The notes beneath the pieces were generated by a model, which saw nothing but the letters and a program-made list of their open reading frames with translations, was not told the DNA's origin and searched no databases. From Rhodococcus erythropolis NBRC 15567 (GTDB lineage Bacteria; Actinomycetota; Actinomycetes; Mycobacteriales; Mycobacteriaceae): 34,902 bases of DNA. The DNA is taken from the NCBI RefSeq assembly GCF_001552595.1, contig NZ_BCRM01000042.1:1-34902 (forward strand). Direction: 5' to 3'. This document shows, piece by piece, positions 9,293-16,543 of the stretch (within the stretch, counting starts at the first letter, position 1; each line of letters opens with the position of its first letter). The position numbers were made by a program, and so were the translations under genes.

Positions 9293-9408
9293 GAGTCGGG
9301 CCGCCACGTCGCAACGGCCCAGATCACAGCGCCATCGAGGGCGATGATCACGATCGACCACAGGGAGATTGGCTCGGCCCGGTCATGGCATCCCCTTGTC
9401 GTCACCAA
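9286..9408 (-). pseudogene. C-terminal remnant of a small membrane protein (DUF7144-like)
   Basis: A minus-strand frame of 40 codons ends with EPISLWSIVIIALDGAVIWA and VATWRPDSI. This matches, by recall, the last transmembrane helix of DUF7144-type actinobacterial membrane proteins (...P.WSI..IALD..VIWA...). The rest of such a protein (about 100 residues, three helices) is absent upstream. It starts without a ribosome binding site at TTG 9408 or GTG 9405. I infer a truncated leftover. Confidence 0.45.
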
Positions 9409-9685
9409 AATATCGGTGTGAACAGTATTGAAAGATTCAGGCCGAGGGACATCACCCCGAAAGGATGAGACTCACCATCCCTGCGGAACCGCCTCGGTGG
9501 CGCGGCCGAGGCCGCTGAGCTGTGAGTCAGTTGTAGAAATTTCGGGAGCCATCGCACCGCCCGCAGCAGAAATTCAGGACGTGATGGCACCCAATTGCCC
9601 CTGGCGTGGGGTCACTCAGGGTTTGTGCGCGGTAGGTGACGATAATTTCCGCTATCGCACCGTCGTGAGCAGAGTGGAAGATTTG

Positions 9686-10486
9686 ATGAAACCCTTATTA
9701 GACACCGGTCTTCGCCGCGCGTGGGCTCGCCTTGTCGTTCTATTTGCCGCGGTAGCGACTGTTCTCAGTTTCGGGCTTGGGTCCGCAAGTGCCAGTCCGG
9801 AGGAGATCGGATCGACCTCAGAAGATGGGGTTTCCATTGGATGGGGACTCCCGCAGACGCTGCAACAGCGCTCAGCTACAACCGAGGATCCGCCCGTGAC
9901 GTTCGAGTCCAAGGTATTGGCGGACGGTGCGCAGACTTTGATCCATATCAACCGACCGGACGCCCCTCATGCGTTCCGTTTCCCCGTGCAGGTACCTGAG
10001 GGCGGAAAACTCGAGGACATGGGCGATGGGACCGTTTCTCTCAACGTGGACCGGATGCCGCACGGCGGGTTCACCGTTCCGTGGGCGAAGGATGCAAACG
10101 GTCAATCAGTGCCGACCTATCTGCAGGTGGAAGGCAGTGATCTTGTGCAGATCGTCGAATTCGACGAGAACACCGCCTTTCCGATCGTTGCCGACCCTCG
10201 TTTCGACTGGGGGATCGTGTCGGGCCATGCGTATTTCAACAAGGAAGAAACACGCATGATGGCTGCTGCCGGTGCCGGCGGAATCGCTGCGCTACCGTGG
10301 ATCGCACTGATCCCGCCGCCGTTCCAGGAAGTGGTTTTGGCTAATGTCGTGAACATCTCGGCGTGGGCGATCTCGGCACAGGCAACGGGCAAGTGCTTGG
10401 CGCTCAAGTTCGGCGCAACCGGTACATGGTGGCCGCCTGCGATCGGCGTGAACGGCGAGCATCACACCGGATCTGACTGCTACTGA
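9686..10486 (+). CDS. Secreted protein with C-terminal hydrophobic cysteine-containing module
   Basis: 266 aa from ATG 9686, preceded by GGAAG (9676-9680). Residues 1-36 form a signal peptide: RRAWAR, a hydrophobic core and ASAS. The middle contains a block widespread in secreted actinobacterial proteins (PWAKDANGQSVPTYLQVEG, then AFPIVADP, residues 133-170). The last 85 residues start with YFNKEET, contain a glycine/alanine-rich hydrophobic segment, then GKCLALKFG and end with GSDCY, so two cysteines could pair. Similar C-terminal modules occur in exported proteins of unknown function. The membrane protein starting 8 nt downstream is probably co-transcribed. A toxin/immunity pair is possible but unproven. 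Upstream starts (9428, 9665) would bury the signal peptide. Confidence 0.75.
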   Translation: MKPLLDTGLRRAWARLVVLFAAVATVLSFGLGSASASPEEIGSTSEDGVSIGWGLPQTLQQRSATTEDPPVTFESKVLADGAQTLIHINRPDAPHAFRFPVQVPEGGKLEDMGDGTVSLNVDRMPHGGFTVPWAKDANGQSVPTYLQVEGSDLVQIVEFDENTAFPIVADPRFDWGIVSGHAYFNKEETRMMAAAGAGGIAALPWIALIPPPFQEVVLANVVNISAWAISAQATGKCLALKFGATGTWWPPAIGVNGEHHTGSDCY

Positions 10487-10494
10487 GAGGTGTC

Positions 10495-10878
10495 ATGAAG
10501 TTCAATCTCGTGGTGGCCGTGGTTCTTTCGATTGCCTGCGTGGTGATCGTCGGTCAACACACCACAGCCCTGTCGGATGAGTTCAGTTGGCGGTTGATGC
10601 TCTTGGTTCTGTGTCTGATCGCTGCAGTGGCGATCTTTGGGTGGAGAATTCGGGTCCGTCACCAGGAACCAGCAGTGTTCGTCGCCGTCACGTACCTATC
10701 GTTAGGGGCTGTGGTCGCAGTGGCGGAAGCTGCTAGCGGGGATTACACCAGGGCGATCATCATTGCAGTGACTGCGCCGATCATTCCCGGATTCGTCGTC
10801 GGTGATCCTCGTACTCGCCGATGGGTCAATCGGATCGCGGGATATTCATCTGACTCACCGAAGATCGGTCATGAGTGA
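10495..10878 (+). CDS. Small integral membrane protein
   Basis: 127 aa with four hydrophobic segments (near residues 4-20, 33-50, 60-82 and 88-102) and a short charged cytosolic tail (DPRTRRWVNRIAG). The start is fixed by GAGAGG just upstream, partly inside the stop codon of the secreted-protein gene, with only 8 nt between the two genes. No family recognised. Paired with a secreted protein, it may anchor, export or protect against its partner; this is inference only. Confidence 0.7.
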   Translation: MKFNLVVAVVLSIACVVIVGQHTTALSDEFSWRLMLLVLCLIAAVAIFGWRIRVRHQEPAVFVAVTYLSLGAVVAVAEAASGDYTRAIIIAVTAPIIPGFVVGDPRTRRWVNRIAGYSSDSPKIGHE

Positions 10879-10909
10879 GAACATGGTCTCACCCTGAGAT
10901 TGAAAAGAT

Positions 10910-10945
10910 TATGGCTCGTTCCGGTTTCGACCGGAACGAGCCATA
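10910..10945. terminator. Strong bidirectional hairpin with TTCG tetraloop
   Basis: Perfect 16-bp stem (10910-10925 with 10930-10945) closed by the very stable loop TTCG. It sits between the secreted/membrane protein pair (plus) and the mobile cassette (minus), so it can end transcription from both sides. There is no T run of note. Confidence 0.75.
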
Positions 10946-11132
10946 GTTGGTTCGGGACCTACCCCATCTGAACCGCTGATCTACCGGCATCTGAGGTTGA
11001 CCGCCGGCCACACCATCACCGACCGCACCTCTCTCAGTGTTTGCTCGGCCACACGGTGGTGTGTGGGGCCTGTTTGGTGGGGATGGGTGCGAGGTGGTGG
11101 AGTCCGGGGAGGCTGTAGGCGGTCAGTGCGAG

Positions 11133-11354
11133 TCAGGTGCGCCATGCTTTGTGTTTGAACGCCCAGATCCAGTGTCCGGTCATCCAGATTGCGAGGCCGG
11201 CGGCGAGGATGGCATAGGCGGCGGGTGCGCTGCCGGTGAACCCGATGCGAAGCAGACCTTCGAAGACTGCGATCGCTCCTGCGAGGCGGGCGATGATCGA
11301 TCCGAATCCCCAGATCAAGAGTGCTGCTACGGCGATGATCGCGGCGGTAGCCAT
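11133..11354 (-). CDS. Small multi-pass membrane protein, probably cut by a stop codon
   Basis: 73 aa with hydrophobic segments near residues 2-17, 20-36 and 45-63, ending WAFKHKAWRT. AAGGAGG lies 8 nt before the ATG at 11354. Directly after the TGA (11133-11135) the same frame continues for 32 codons to a stop at 11034 with well-composed sequence (LALTAYSLPGLHHLAPIPTK). Replacing TGA by CGA (Arg) would give a smooth 106-aa protein, so a C-to-T nonsense mutation is likely. It is the last gene of the minus-strand cassette starting at 12768. No family name known. Confidence 0.6.
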   Translation of the reverse strand: MATAAIIAVAALLIWGFGSIIARLAGAIAVFEGLLRIGFTGSAPAAYAILAAGLAIWMTGHWIWAFKHKAWRT

Positions 11355-11444
11355 GCGGTTGTCCTCCTTCTCGTGGGTGATTCGAGCGTGCTGTTGGCGG
11401 TGAGTGTGCCGTGCGAGTCCGACAGGGATTGCAGTCTCGACCGG

Positions 11445-11624
11445 TCAGAACAGGGCGTTTTGCGCGTCGTGGGCTGCTGTGTCGGTGCGTTTCTCGTAGG
11501 CGGCTGCGAGGGTTTGCGCGGTGGTGGGGCTGCATCCCATTTCGATGCCGATGTCTTCCCAGCTGGCTCCGTGGTGGTGCAGCTGCCAGGCGTCGTGTTC
11601 GTCGTCGTGTTCGTCGTCGTTCAT
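11445..11624 (-). CDS. Very small putative HTH protein
   Basis: 59 aa. An acidic/His-rich N-terminus (MNDDEHDDEHDAWQLHHHG) is followed by an HTH-like stretch (ASWEDIGIEMGCSPTTAQTL, residues 20-39) resembling the DNA-contacting helix pair of sigma-4 or resolvase-type domains. The ATG at 11624 overlaps the TGA of the preceding gene by one base, so it is translationally coupled; a GTG one codon earlier is the alternative. Probably a DNA-binding accessory of the mobile cassette. Confidence 0.6.
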   Translation of the reverse strand: MNDDEHDDEHDAWQLHHHGASWEDIGIEMGCSPTTAQTLAAAYEKRTDTAAHDAQNALF

Positions 11625-11869
11625 CACTGGGAGTCACCTTTCGCGGAGGGCGCGTGGCGGAGTTTGCGAGCTGCGATGAAGTGGTGAAGCGCTAACGCGG
11701 CCAACCCTGTTCCGGCGAGCACCGCGAGGACGGGGCCGGTGGTGGTGCCTGCGATGGCGACAGTCAGGACGAATACTGCGAGCGCCAGGTACAGGATTCC
11801 GAGGACGATGTTGCCGATGAAATGTGTTGATCTGCCACGGTGTTTCGGCTGCGACTCGCTCTCGGTCAT
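11624..11869 (-). CDS. Small two-helix membrane protein
   Basis: 81 aa: a polar N-terminus with basic residues (MTESESQPKHRGRSTHF), two hydrophobic helices (IVLGILYLALAVFVLTVAIA and GPVLAVLAGTGLAALALHHF), and a basic tail. ATG at 11869 overlaps the stop of the upstream gene in ATGA, with GAAGG just before it, so translation is coupled. The longer open frame reaching 12307 is an artefact of the overlapping DnaB-like gene. Confidence 0.65.
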   Translation of the reverse strand: MTESESQPKHRGRSTHFIGNIVLGILYLALAVFVLTVAIAGTTTGPVLAVLAGTGLAALALHHFIAARKLRHAPSAKGDSQ

Positions 11870-12441
11870 GGTCTGCCTTCTCGGATGGCTGCGAGGCGTT
11901 GGGAGGCTGCGCGGCGTTCGCGGCCGATGCTGAGCAGGTGCTCGAACAGTTGGTCTTCGGGGAGTTCTTCGGCGGCTTGGGCGAGGGATCGTGCTGCTTC
12001 GCGGAATCCGCGGCGGTATGCCTGGGTGAGGACTGCTGTGATGTTGTGCTCGAGTTCGGCGGAGGGGACGCCGATGGTGGTGATGTCGGTGAGTGCTTTG
12101 GTGAGTTGTTTCCCGAGGTGCCCGCTGGTGCGGCCTTCTTGCTGCAAGGTGGTGAAGACGTGGGCACTGTTGTGCGGTTTTCCGGCAGTGACTAGCTCCT
12201 CGATGGCGGTGAACAGTGCTGCGTTCACAGGCCGGTAGAAGTCTGCGCTGGTCAAGGCTGCGACGGCACGCTTCGCGCTCTCGGCCGGCGCCCAGAGCAG
12301 CGAGCACAGGAGTTGAGCTTCGACGTCGAGGGCGGTGCTGTACTCGTCGATCTCGGCTTCGTTGTCGGTGAGGTCGTCGAAGTCAGGGGCGGTGGCCAGT
12401 GAGAGTGTCACGTCGGGGTCCTTGCTGTCGCCGGTGGGCAT
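11866..12441 (-). CDS. Stand-alone DnaB N-terminal-domain-like protein
   Basis: 191 aa. Residues 38-105 (ALDVEAQLLCSLLWAPAESA, then LTSADFYRPVNAALFTAIEE and LVTAGKPHN) have the helical pattern of the N-terminal domain of replicative helicase DnaB, which mediates primase contact and ring assembly. The RecA-like ATPase domain is absent: no Walker A and too short. The C-terminal half is helical and charged. ATG at 12441 has no clear ribosome binding site, but the upstream gene ends only 6 nt away. Such free DnaB-N proteins occur on actinobacterial mobile elements; they may load or block the host helicase (inference). Confidence 0.7.
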   Translation of the reverse strand: MPTGDSKDPDVTLSLATAPDFDDLTDNEAEIDEYSTALDVEAQLLCSLLWAPAESAKRAVAALTSADFYRPVNAALFTAIEELVTAGKPHNSAHVFTTLQQEGRTSGHLGKQLTKALTDITTIGVPSAELEHNITAVLTQAYRRGFREAARSLAQAAEELPEDQLFEHLLSIGRERRAASQRLAAIREGRP

Positions 12442-12447
12442 GGAAGG

Positions 12448-12768
12448 TCAGGGTCGCGGTGAGGTGAGTTGCCGGTGGCTGCGCAGGATCTCGGCGGCCG
12501 CGCGGAGGTTGCGGGCAGCCTCGGCGAGATGAGTTGCGATGTCCTGGTCATGGGCGGAAACATCTCCGGCGGTGTCCGTGCCGGGGGCGGTGTAGAGGGT
12601 GTGCAGTTCTTCGCGTGCATCACTGATTCCGGCGAGGGAGTCGTCGAGAGCTGCGAGCATGGTGCGGAGTTTGCGGTCGACGGATTCGCTGTCGCGGCGG
12701 AGCTCGGCGTCGAGTGCGCGGTCGACGAAGTCTGCGTCGGGAGTGAAGGTGAATGCTGCTGCGGTCAT
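12448..12768 (-). CDS. Hypothetical helical protein, first gene of the cassette
   Basis: 106 aa from the ATG at 12768, with GAGG 5 nt upstream. Almost entirely alpha-helical by composition (FVDRALDAELRRDSESVDRK and HLAEAARNLRAAAEILRSHR) with a short Thr/Gly/Asp-rich linker near residue 65. No membrane segment and no known family. The stop is 6 nt before the DnaB-N-like gene, so both are in one operon running 12768 to about 11034. Confidence 0.6.
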   Translation of the reverse strand: MTAAAFTFTPDADFVDRALDAELRRDSESVDRKLRTMLAALDDSLAGISDAREELHTLYTAPGTDTAGDVSAHDQDIATHLAEAARNLRAAAEILRSHRQLTSPRP

Positions 12769-12901
12769 GGCGTCCTCGCTTCGCTGGTGAAAGTGCGTGG
12801 TCAGGCGGCCGTGACTGGTGGAGTGTCGGTATTCCAACCGTGCACTATTCGTTTACGCAGGTCCGCTTGGGTTTTCACTGATAAATCCATATCGTCGCCT
12901 C

Positions 12902-13849
12902 TCATCGGTGGTCCGGGCACAGGAGGGTGGGCATCAAATTCCACCCACTGGCAGTCAGCCACTGTTGAACAGGAACCGGGAGACCTTCGACTGCCGCGGC
13001 CTGCGCGAAGGTGTCGGCAAGAATTGGACCGTCACCGCATACGGCGCACGCGACGTCGAAAGCGGGTGGCTCGGGTTCGCAATGGCGACAGTGCGAACGG
13101 ATGACGACCGCATTCGGATCGTCGACATCCGGATGGAGCCATGCAACGGCCAGGTCGCCCCGTTGATGAGCGGCTTCCGCTCGCGTACTCGGCTCGTAAC
13201 CACATGTCGGGCAGGTGCGTGGCACTCGCACGTGCACAACAGAATTCACAGGAACGTCCCCGGGAGGATGCGCTGTGGAGGTCGAAGCTGACTTGTTCTT
13301 GTTGAGATGGCCGTACACAGTCGTGCGGGGCACGTTCAACATCGCCGCAATCTGCGCGACCGTATTCTCCCCCGCGTCGTACAGTCGCTGAGCGAGCGCG
13401 ATTTGATCGTCGGTAAGCTTCGATGGGCGGCCGCCCTTTCTGCCGCGCGCCCGCGCAGCGGCCAAGCCGTCCCGAGTGTTCGCCACAATCAGCTCACGCT
13501 GAAGTTCCGCGAGTACCGACAGCATCCCGAACATCGCCCGGCCTTCCGCGGTCGATGTGTCGATTCCCTGCTCGAGGACCTTCAACTCGATCCCGCGCTC
13601 GCGCAGCTGCGCACCGAGGGTGATCAGATGCAGTACCGAGCGCCCCAATCTGTCGAGGCGAGTGATCACCAACGTGTCCCCACCCCGCAACCGCGCCAGA
13701 ACGACATCGAGTTGCGGGCGTGAGGCTTTCGCACCGCCGGCATGATCGAGATGAATGTTCTCGACCTCGACGCCCGCCTGCGCCAACGCGTCGACTTGGT
13801 GAGCTGGATTCTGATCTGCACTCGAGACTCGTGCGTAACCGAACAACAT
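12902..13849 (-). CDS. Serine resolvase with cysteine-rich C-terminal extension
   Basis: Site-specific recombinase of the Tn3-resolvase/invertase group, 315 aa. The catalytic domain starts MLFGYARVSSADQNPAHQ (catalytic Ser9), contains VITRLDRLGRS near residue 65, and has the helix-turn-helix DDQIALAQRLYDAGENTVAQ followed by AAMLNVPRTTVYGHL around residues 145-178. The remaining 130 residues are unusual for resolvases of about 185-200 aa: cysteine pairs CPTC, HCRHC, CAVC and CPDH suggest one or two zinc-binding modules. ATG 13849 directly abuts a 34-bp resolvase-type dyad (13851-13884); an ATG at 13885 inside that region would add 12 residues. No Tn3 transposase is present, so this is a solitary resolvase of a mobile cassette. 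Confidence 0.85.
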   Translation of the reverse strand: MLFGYARVSSADQNPAHQVDALAQAGVEVENIHLDHAGGAKASRPQLDVVLARLRGGDTLVITRLDRLGRSVLHLITLGAQLRERGIELKVLEQGIDTSTAEGRAMFGMLSVLAELQRELIVANTRDGLAAARARGRKGGRPSKLTDDQIALAQRLYDAGENTVAQIAAMLNVPRTTVYGHLNKNKSASTSTAHPPGDVPVNSVVHVRVPRTCPTCGYEPSTRAEAAHQRGDLAVAWLHPDVDDPNAVVIRSHCRHCEPEPPAFDVACAVCGDGPILADTFAQAAAVEGLPVPVQQWLTASGWNLMPTLLCPDHR

Positions 13850-13850
13850 C

Positions 13851-13910
13851 TGTCGACAATACTCAGAAGCAGGGTTATTCGACATAGTTTTACGACACGA
13901 GGTCCAGACA
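13851..13910. repeat. Resolvase recombination site (res-like), left copy
   Basis: TGTCGA and TCGACA half-sites 22 nt apart (34 bp, 13851-13884) are followed after 5 bp by a weaker dyad (TTACGA...CAGACA, 13890-13910). The 34-bp size and 5-bp spacing mirror subsites II and III of Tn3-type res. GGGTTATTCGACATAG within it recurs exactly at 31894-31909 in the same orientation. The site touches the start codon of the resolvase, as expected for autoregulation. Confidence 0.7.
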
Positions 13911-14269
13911 AGCATGGGCTGGGTGTACGTTGTGGCCCCTATTTGCTAAGTGGCGGTGTTCTGTGCAATAAGCAATCGAGTCGTCGAGAACACCGGCGGC
14001 GGCCATTCCTTTCCGGCCATACACACAGCGAAAACAAATAAGCCATACCGCAGCGTCCCCAGGCAGCTCCGAAACCTACGAGCAACAACGCGAAACCGCC
14101 CGCCAAAGAGGTTAAGGAAAACAAAGAGAAGGCTTTCCAGACGGAAGCGGAGTTCATTTCGGGGGACACCGAAGGTGGCCGGCCGCCGGGCAGGCGTTGC
14201 CCTCCGCCGACCGCATGGTCTTCGGTTCGGTACGACGTCTGCGGGGTGAAGGCGACGTAGCGTGGCGTC
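13911..14269. other. Intergenic stretch upstream of the DUF488 gene
   Basis: Contains a 9-bp inverted repeat, CGGTGTTCT (13954-13962) with AGAACACCG (13987-13995), which could belong to the recombination site. A minus-strand frame from ATG 14157 to 13939 encodes a hydrophobic stretch (LTSLAGGFALLLVGFGAAWG) but has no ribosome binding site, so I do not call it. Nothing else supported. Confidence 0.4.
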
Positions 14270-14809
14270 ATGTCAGATATCACGATTTACACTGTCGGAC
14301 ACTCAACGCACCCGATCGACGAGTTCATTGATCTCTTGGAGACGTACGGGATCAGGAAATTGATCGACGTGCGTACCATCGCCAAGTCCCGGCACAATCC
14401 GCAGTTCGGTGAGGCTGCTTTGGCGGCGAGCGTGCGTGCGCGCAAGATCACGTACCGCCGTATGACGGCATTGGGCGGTTTGCGTCATGTACGCAAGGAC
14501 AGCATCAACGGTGCCTGGCGGAACGCGTCGTTCCAGGGGTACGCGGACTACATGCAGACAGAAGAGTTTGCCGATGCGATCGACCTGCTCGTGGAGCGAG
14601 GACACAACAGCGATGCAGCGATCATGTGCGCGGAAGCTGTGCCGTGGCGATGCCATCGTTCGATGATCGGCGATGCGCTCGTGGTGCGCGGTGTCGTCGT
14701 GCTCGACATCATGACCAAGAAGTCGGCACCTCCGCATACGCTCACCTCGTTCGCGCGCGTTGACGGGTCGCGTGTGAGTTACCCGGCCTCGTCGGAGACG
14801 TCGCCTTGA
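14270..14809 (+). CDS. DUF488 domain-containing protein
   Basis: 179 aa, full length for the DUF488 family, whose biochemical role is not established. Family motifs are present: YTVGHSTHPIDEFIDLL (residues 7-23), LIDVRTIAKSRHNPQF (36-51), the loop YRRMTALGGLR and, near the C-terminus, MCAEAVPWRCHRSMIGDAL with the paired Cys and the CHR motif. No good ribosome binding site precedes ATG 14270, but the next upstream in-frame codons offer none better. It is followed by a short inverted repeat (14845-14864). Confidence 0.85.
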   Translation: MSDITIYTVGHSTHPIDEFIDLLETYGIRKLIDVRTIAKSRHNPQFGEAALAASVRARKITYRRMTALGGLRHVRKDSINGAWRNASFQGYADYMQTEEFADAIDLLVERGHNSDAAIMCAEAVPWRCHRSMIGDALVVRGVVVLDIMTKKSAPPHTLTSFARVDGSRVSYPASSETSP

Positions 14810-14844
14810 GCGCACTGGGCTCAGTGGGTGAAGTGAGCCGAAGA

Positions 14845-14864
14845 GTTTCCGCAGACACGGAAAC
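14845..14864. terminator. Short inverted repeat after the DUF488 gene
   Basis: GTTTCCG, a 6-nt loop and CGGAAAC form a perfect 7-bp stem 35 bp beyond the stop codon. It lacks a T run, so the terminator role is tentative. Confidence 0.3.
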
Positions 14865-14884
14865 CCAACTACCCGACGGCATGA

Positions 14885-15151
14885 TCCATTGTTAGTGATC
14901 GCGCGCTCGATCCGGCCAAGTCCCTGCGCGATCACGAACACGCGGTCATTCGCTATCACAGCGACCGTTGGTACAGGAGGTTCGTTGTCGACTCTCGCCG
15001 TGAGGTCGAAGAGGTACTGCAGTCGATCGCGGAGTACAGATACGTGTATCGAACGGACGCGTTCGTGCTTACCTTCTGGTCGTACCTCACCACTTGTGGA
15101 TTAGTGCAACCCTGTCAGCAATGCGGAAGACGTCGTGTGCACAATGAATGA
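14885..15151 (+). CDS. Hypothetical ORF without a start codon, abutting carbonic anhydrase
   Basis: An open frame of about 88 codons with good composition (DPAKSLRDHEHAVIRYHSD, then WYRRFVVDSRREVEEVLQSI and AEYRYVYRTDAF) ends at TGA 15149-15151, immediately followed by the ATG of the carbonic anhydrase gene. No ATG, GTG or TTG exists in frame after the stop at 14882. Deleting one T in CATTGTTAG (near 14890) would connect it to ATG 14881, giving MIHCSDRALDPAK. So the 5' end is probably frameshifted. The last residues (CQQCGRRR) hold a Cys pair. No family recognised. Confidence 0.4.
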   Translation, partial: SIVSDRALDPAKSLRDHEHAVIRYHSDRWYRRFVVDSRREVEEVLQSIAEYRYVYRTDAFVLTFWSYLTTCGLVQPCQQCGRRRVHNE

Positions 15152-15811
15152 ATGCCACGTTCAAGCCCCATTTCCGCTTGGAAGTCTCTTCGTGAGGGTA
15201 ACGAGCGATTTATCAACGACGCGTCCATTCACCCGAGCCAGGGAATCGTCGACCGCGCGAAGCTGGTCAACGAACAGCATCCCACCGCGGTGCTGTTCGG
15301 TTGCGGTGATTCGCGCGTAGCCGCCGAGATCATCTTCGATCAGGGTCTCGGCGACATGTTCGTCGTGCGCACGGCAGGTCATGTGCTCGACGATTCGGTG
15401 CTCGGTTCGATCGAATACGCCATAGACGTGCTCGATGTGCCACTCATCGTCGTCCTCGGCCACGACAGTTGCGGCGCAGTGAAAGCCACTCTCGATGCCT
15501 TGGACAAGAACGCGGTGCCCGACGGTTTCATTCGTAGTGTGATCGAGCGCGTCACCCCCTCGATCCTGATGGGCCGTCGCGAGGGATTGTCGACGGTCGA
15601 CGAACTCGAAGGCCATCATGTGGTGGAAACAGGGTCGTTGATTATGCAGAGGTCGCGGATCATCGCGGAAAAAGTGGACAAAGGCGCCTGCGCGATCGTC
15701 GGCGTCACCTACACATTGTCCGACGGGCATATGCGTCTTCGAGGCACGGTTGGAGACATAGGAGAAACCGTGCCAAATACTGGGGGGGCTCGACGCCCCG
15801 CTGCCCGCTGA
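15152..15811 (+). CDS. canB: Beta-class carbonic anhydrase
   Basis: Zinc enzyme interconverting CO2 and bicarbonate, 219 aa. Ligands and active-site dyad are visible: CGDSR (Cys51, Asp53, Arg55) and HDSCGA (His104, Cys107). The surrounding blocks AAEIIFDQGLGDMFVVRTAG, SIEYAIDVLDVPLIVVLG and ERVTPSILMGRR read like the mycobacterial Rv3588c/CanB enzyme. The C-terminus goes through a seven-G run and ends NTGGARRPAAR, a few residues beyond the usual end (GDIGE.V), so it may be shifted there without consequence. The start ATG immediately follows the stop of the upstream ORF, suggesting coupled translation. Cytosolic. Confidence 0.9.
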   Translation: MPRSSPISAWKSLREGNERFINDASIHPSQGIVDRAKLVNEQHPTAVLFGCGDSRVAAEIIFDQGLGDMFVVRTAGHVLDDSVLGSIEYAIDVLDVPLIVVLGHDSCGAVKATLDALDKNAVPDGFIRSVIERVTPSILMGRREGLSTVDELEGHHVVETGSLIMQRSRIIAEKVDKGACAIVGVTYTLSDGHMRLRGTVGDIGETVPNTGGARRPAAR

Positions 15812-15955
15812 CTGAGGAACCTGTCAGCCGGCCTACCGACGCGGCTTCGAGCCTTCCACCCGAATTACGGTGATTTCCCGGTACGCCGACGACCTCGAAC
15901 GCATCCGATAACGACGTCACTTCTATGCTTGCCTCGACCCCGGAGATGGGGGAAT

Positions 15956-16543
15956 ATGCCGGAACCATTGGCTGAGTTGCTCAGGGACATCCGACGGTGC
16001 ACGCTCTGCGCGGACCACCTGCCGTGCGGACCGCGTCCCGTACTGCAAGCAGGCCCATCGGCTCGGCTGCGTGTGATCGGCCAGGCGCCCGGCCGCAAAG
16101 TCCATACGACGGGTGTTCCCTGGGACGATCCCTCAGGTGACCGCCTGCGCACTTGGCTCGGTCTGACGCCCACAGAGTTCTACGACCCGGACAAGGTAGC
16201 CGTCATGTCGATGGGCTTTTGCTATCCAGGCAAAGCCAGGTCGGGCGATAAACCACCGAGATCCGAATGCGCATCTCATTGGCATGAGGCACTGAACGAT
16301 CGTTTGCTCGACGTCCGACTCACGGTGTTGGTCGGTCAGTATGCGCAGGCACATTATCTACGTGGTCGGCGCAAGCCGACGCTGACCGAGACCGTCAAAG
16401 CAGCGAAGGATTACCTGCCGTTGGGGTACCTTCCCCTCCCACATCCTTCTCCGCGCAACCAGCCGTGGCTTGCCAAGAACCTGTGGTTCGAGAAGGACGT
16501 GTTGCCGATCGTCCAGACCGCAGTTCGTTCGCTCGCCCTGTGA
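15956..16543 (+). CDS. Uracil-DNA glycosylase superfamily protein
   Basis: 195 aa from ATG 15956 behind a GGGGGA ribosome binding site; an upstream TTG at 15929 is less likely. The N-terminus has CTLCADHLPCGPRPVLQAG, then the UDG motif-1 region GQAPGRKVHTTGVPWDDPSG (about residues 42-61), a middle strand LTVLVGQYAQAHYL, and a motif-2-like loop PHPSPRN near residue 165. This pattern fits the family-4/5-like branch of the superfamily, but the usual four iron-sulfur cysteines are not all there, so substrate and activity are uncertain. Stand-alone gene. Confidence 0.8.
   Translation: MPEPLAELLRDIRRCTLCADHLPCGPRPVLQAGPSARLRVIGQAPGRKVHTTGVPWDDPSGDRLRTWLGLTPTEFYDPDKVAVMSMGFCYPGKARSGDKPPRSECASHWHEALNDRLLDVRLTVLVGQYAQAHYLRGRRKPTLTETVKAAKDYLPLGYLPLPHPSPRNQPWLAKNLWFEKDVLPIVQTAVRSLAL

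Noticed and set aside
9428..9685. N-terminal extension of the secreted protein
   Set aside because: It would place 86 atypical residues before a clear signal peptide; ATG 9686 has its own ribosome binding site.
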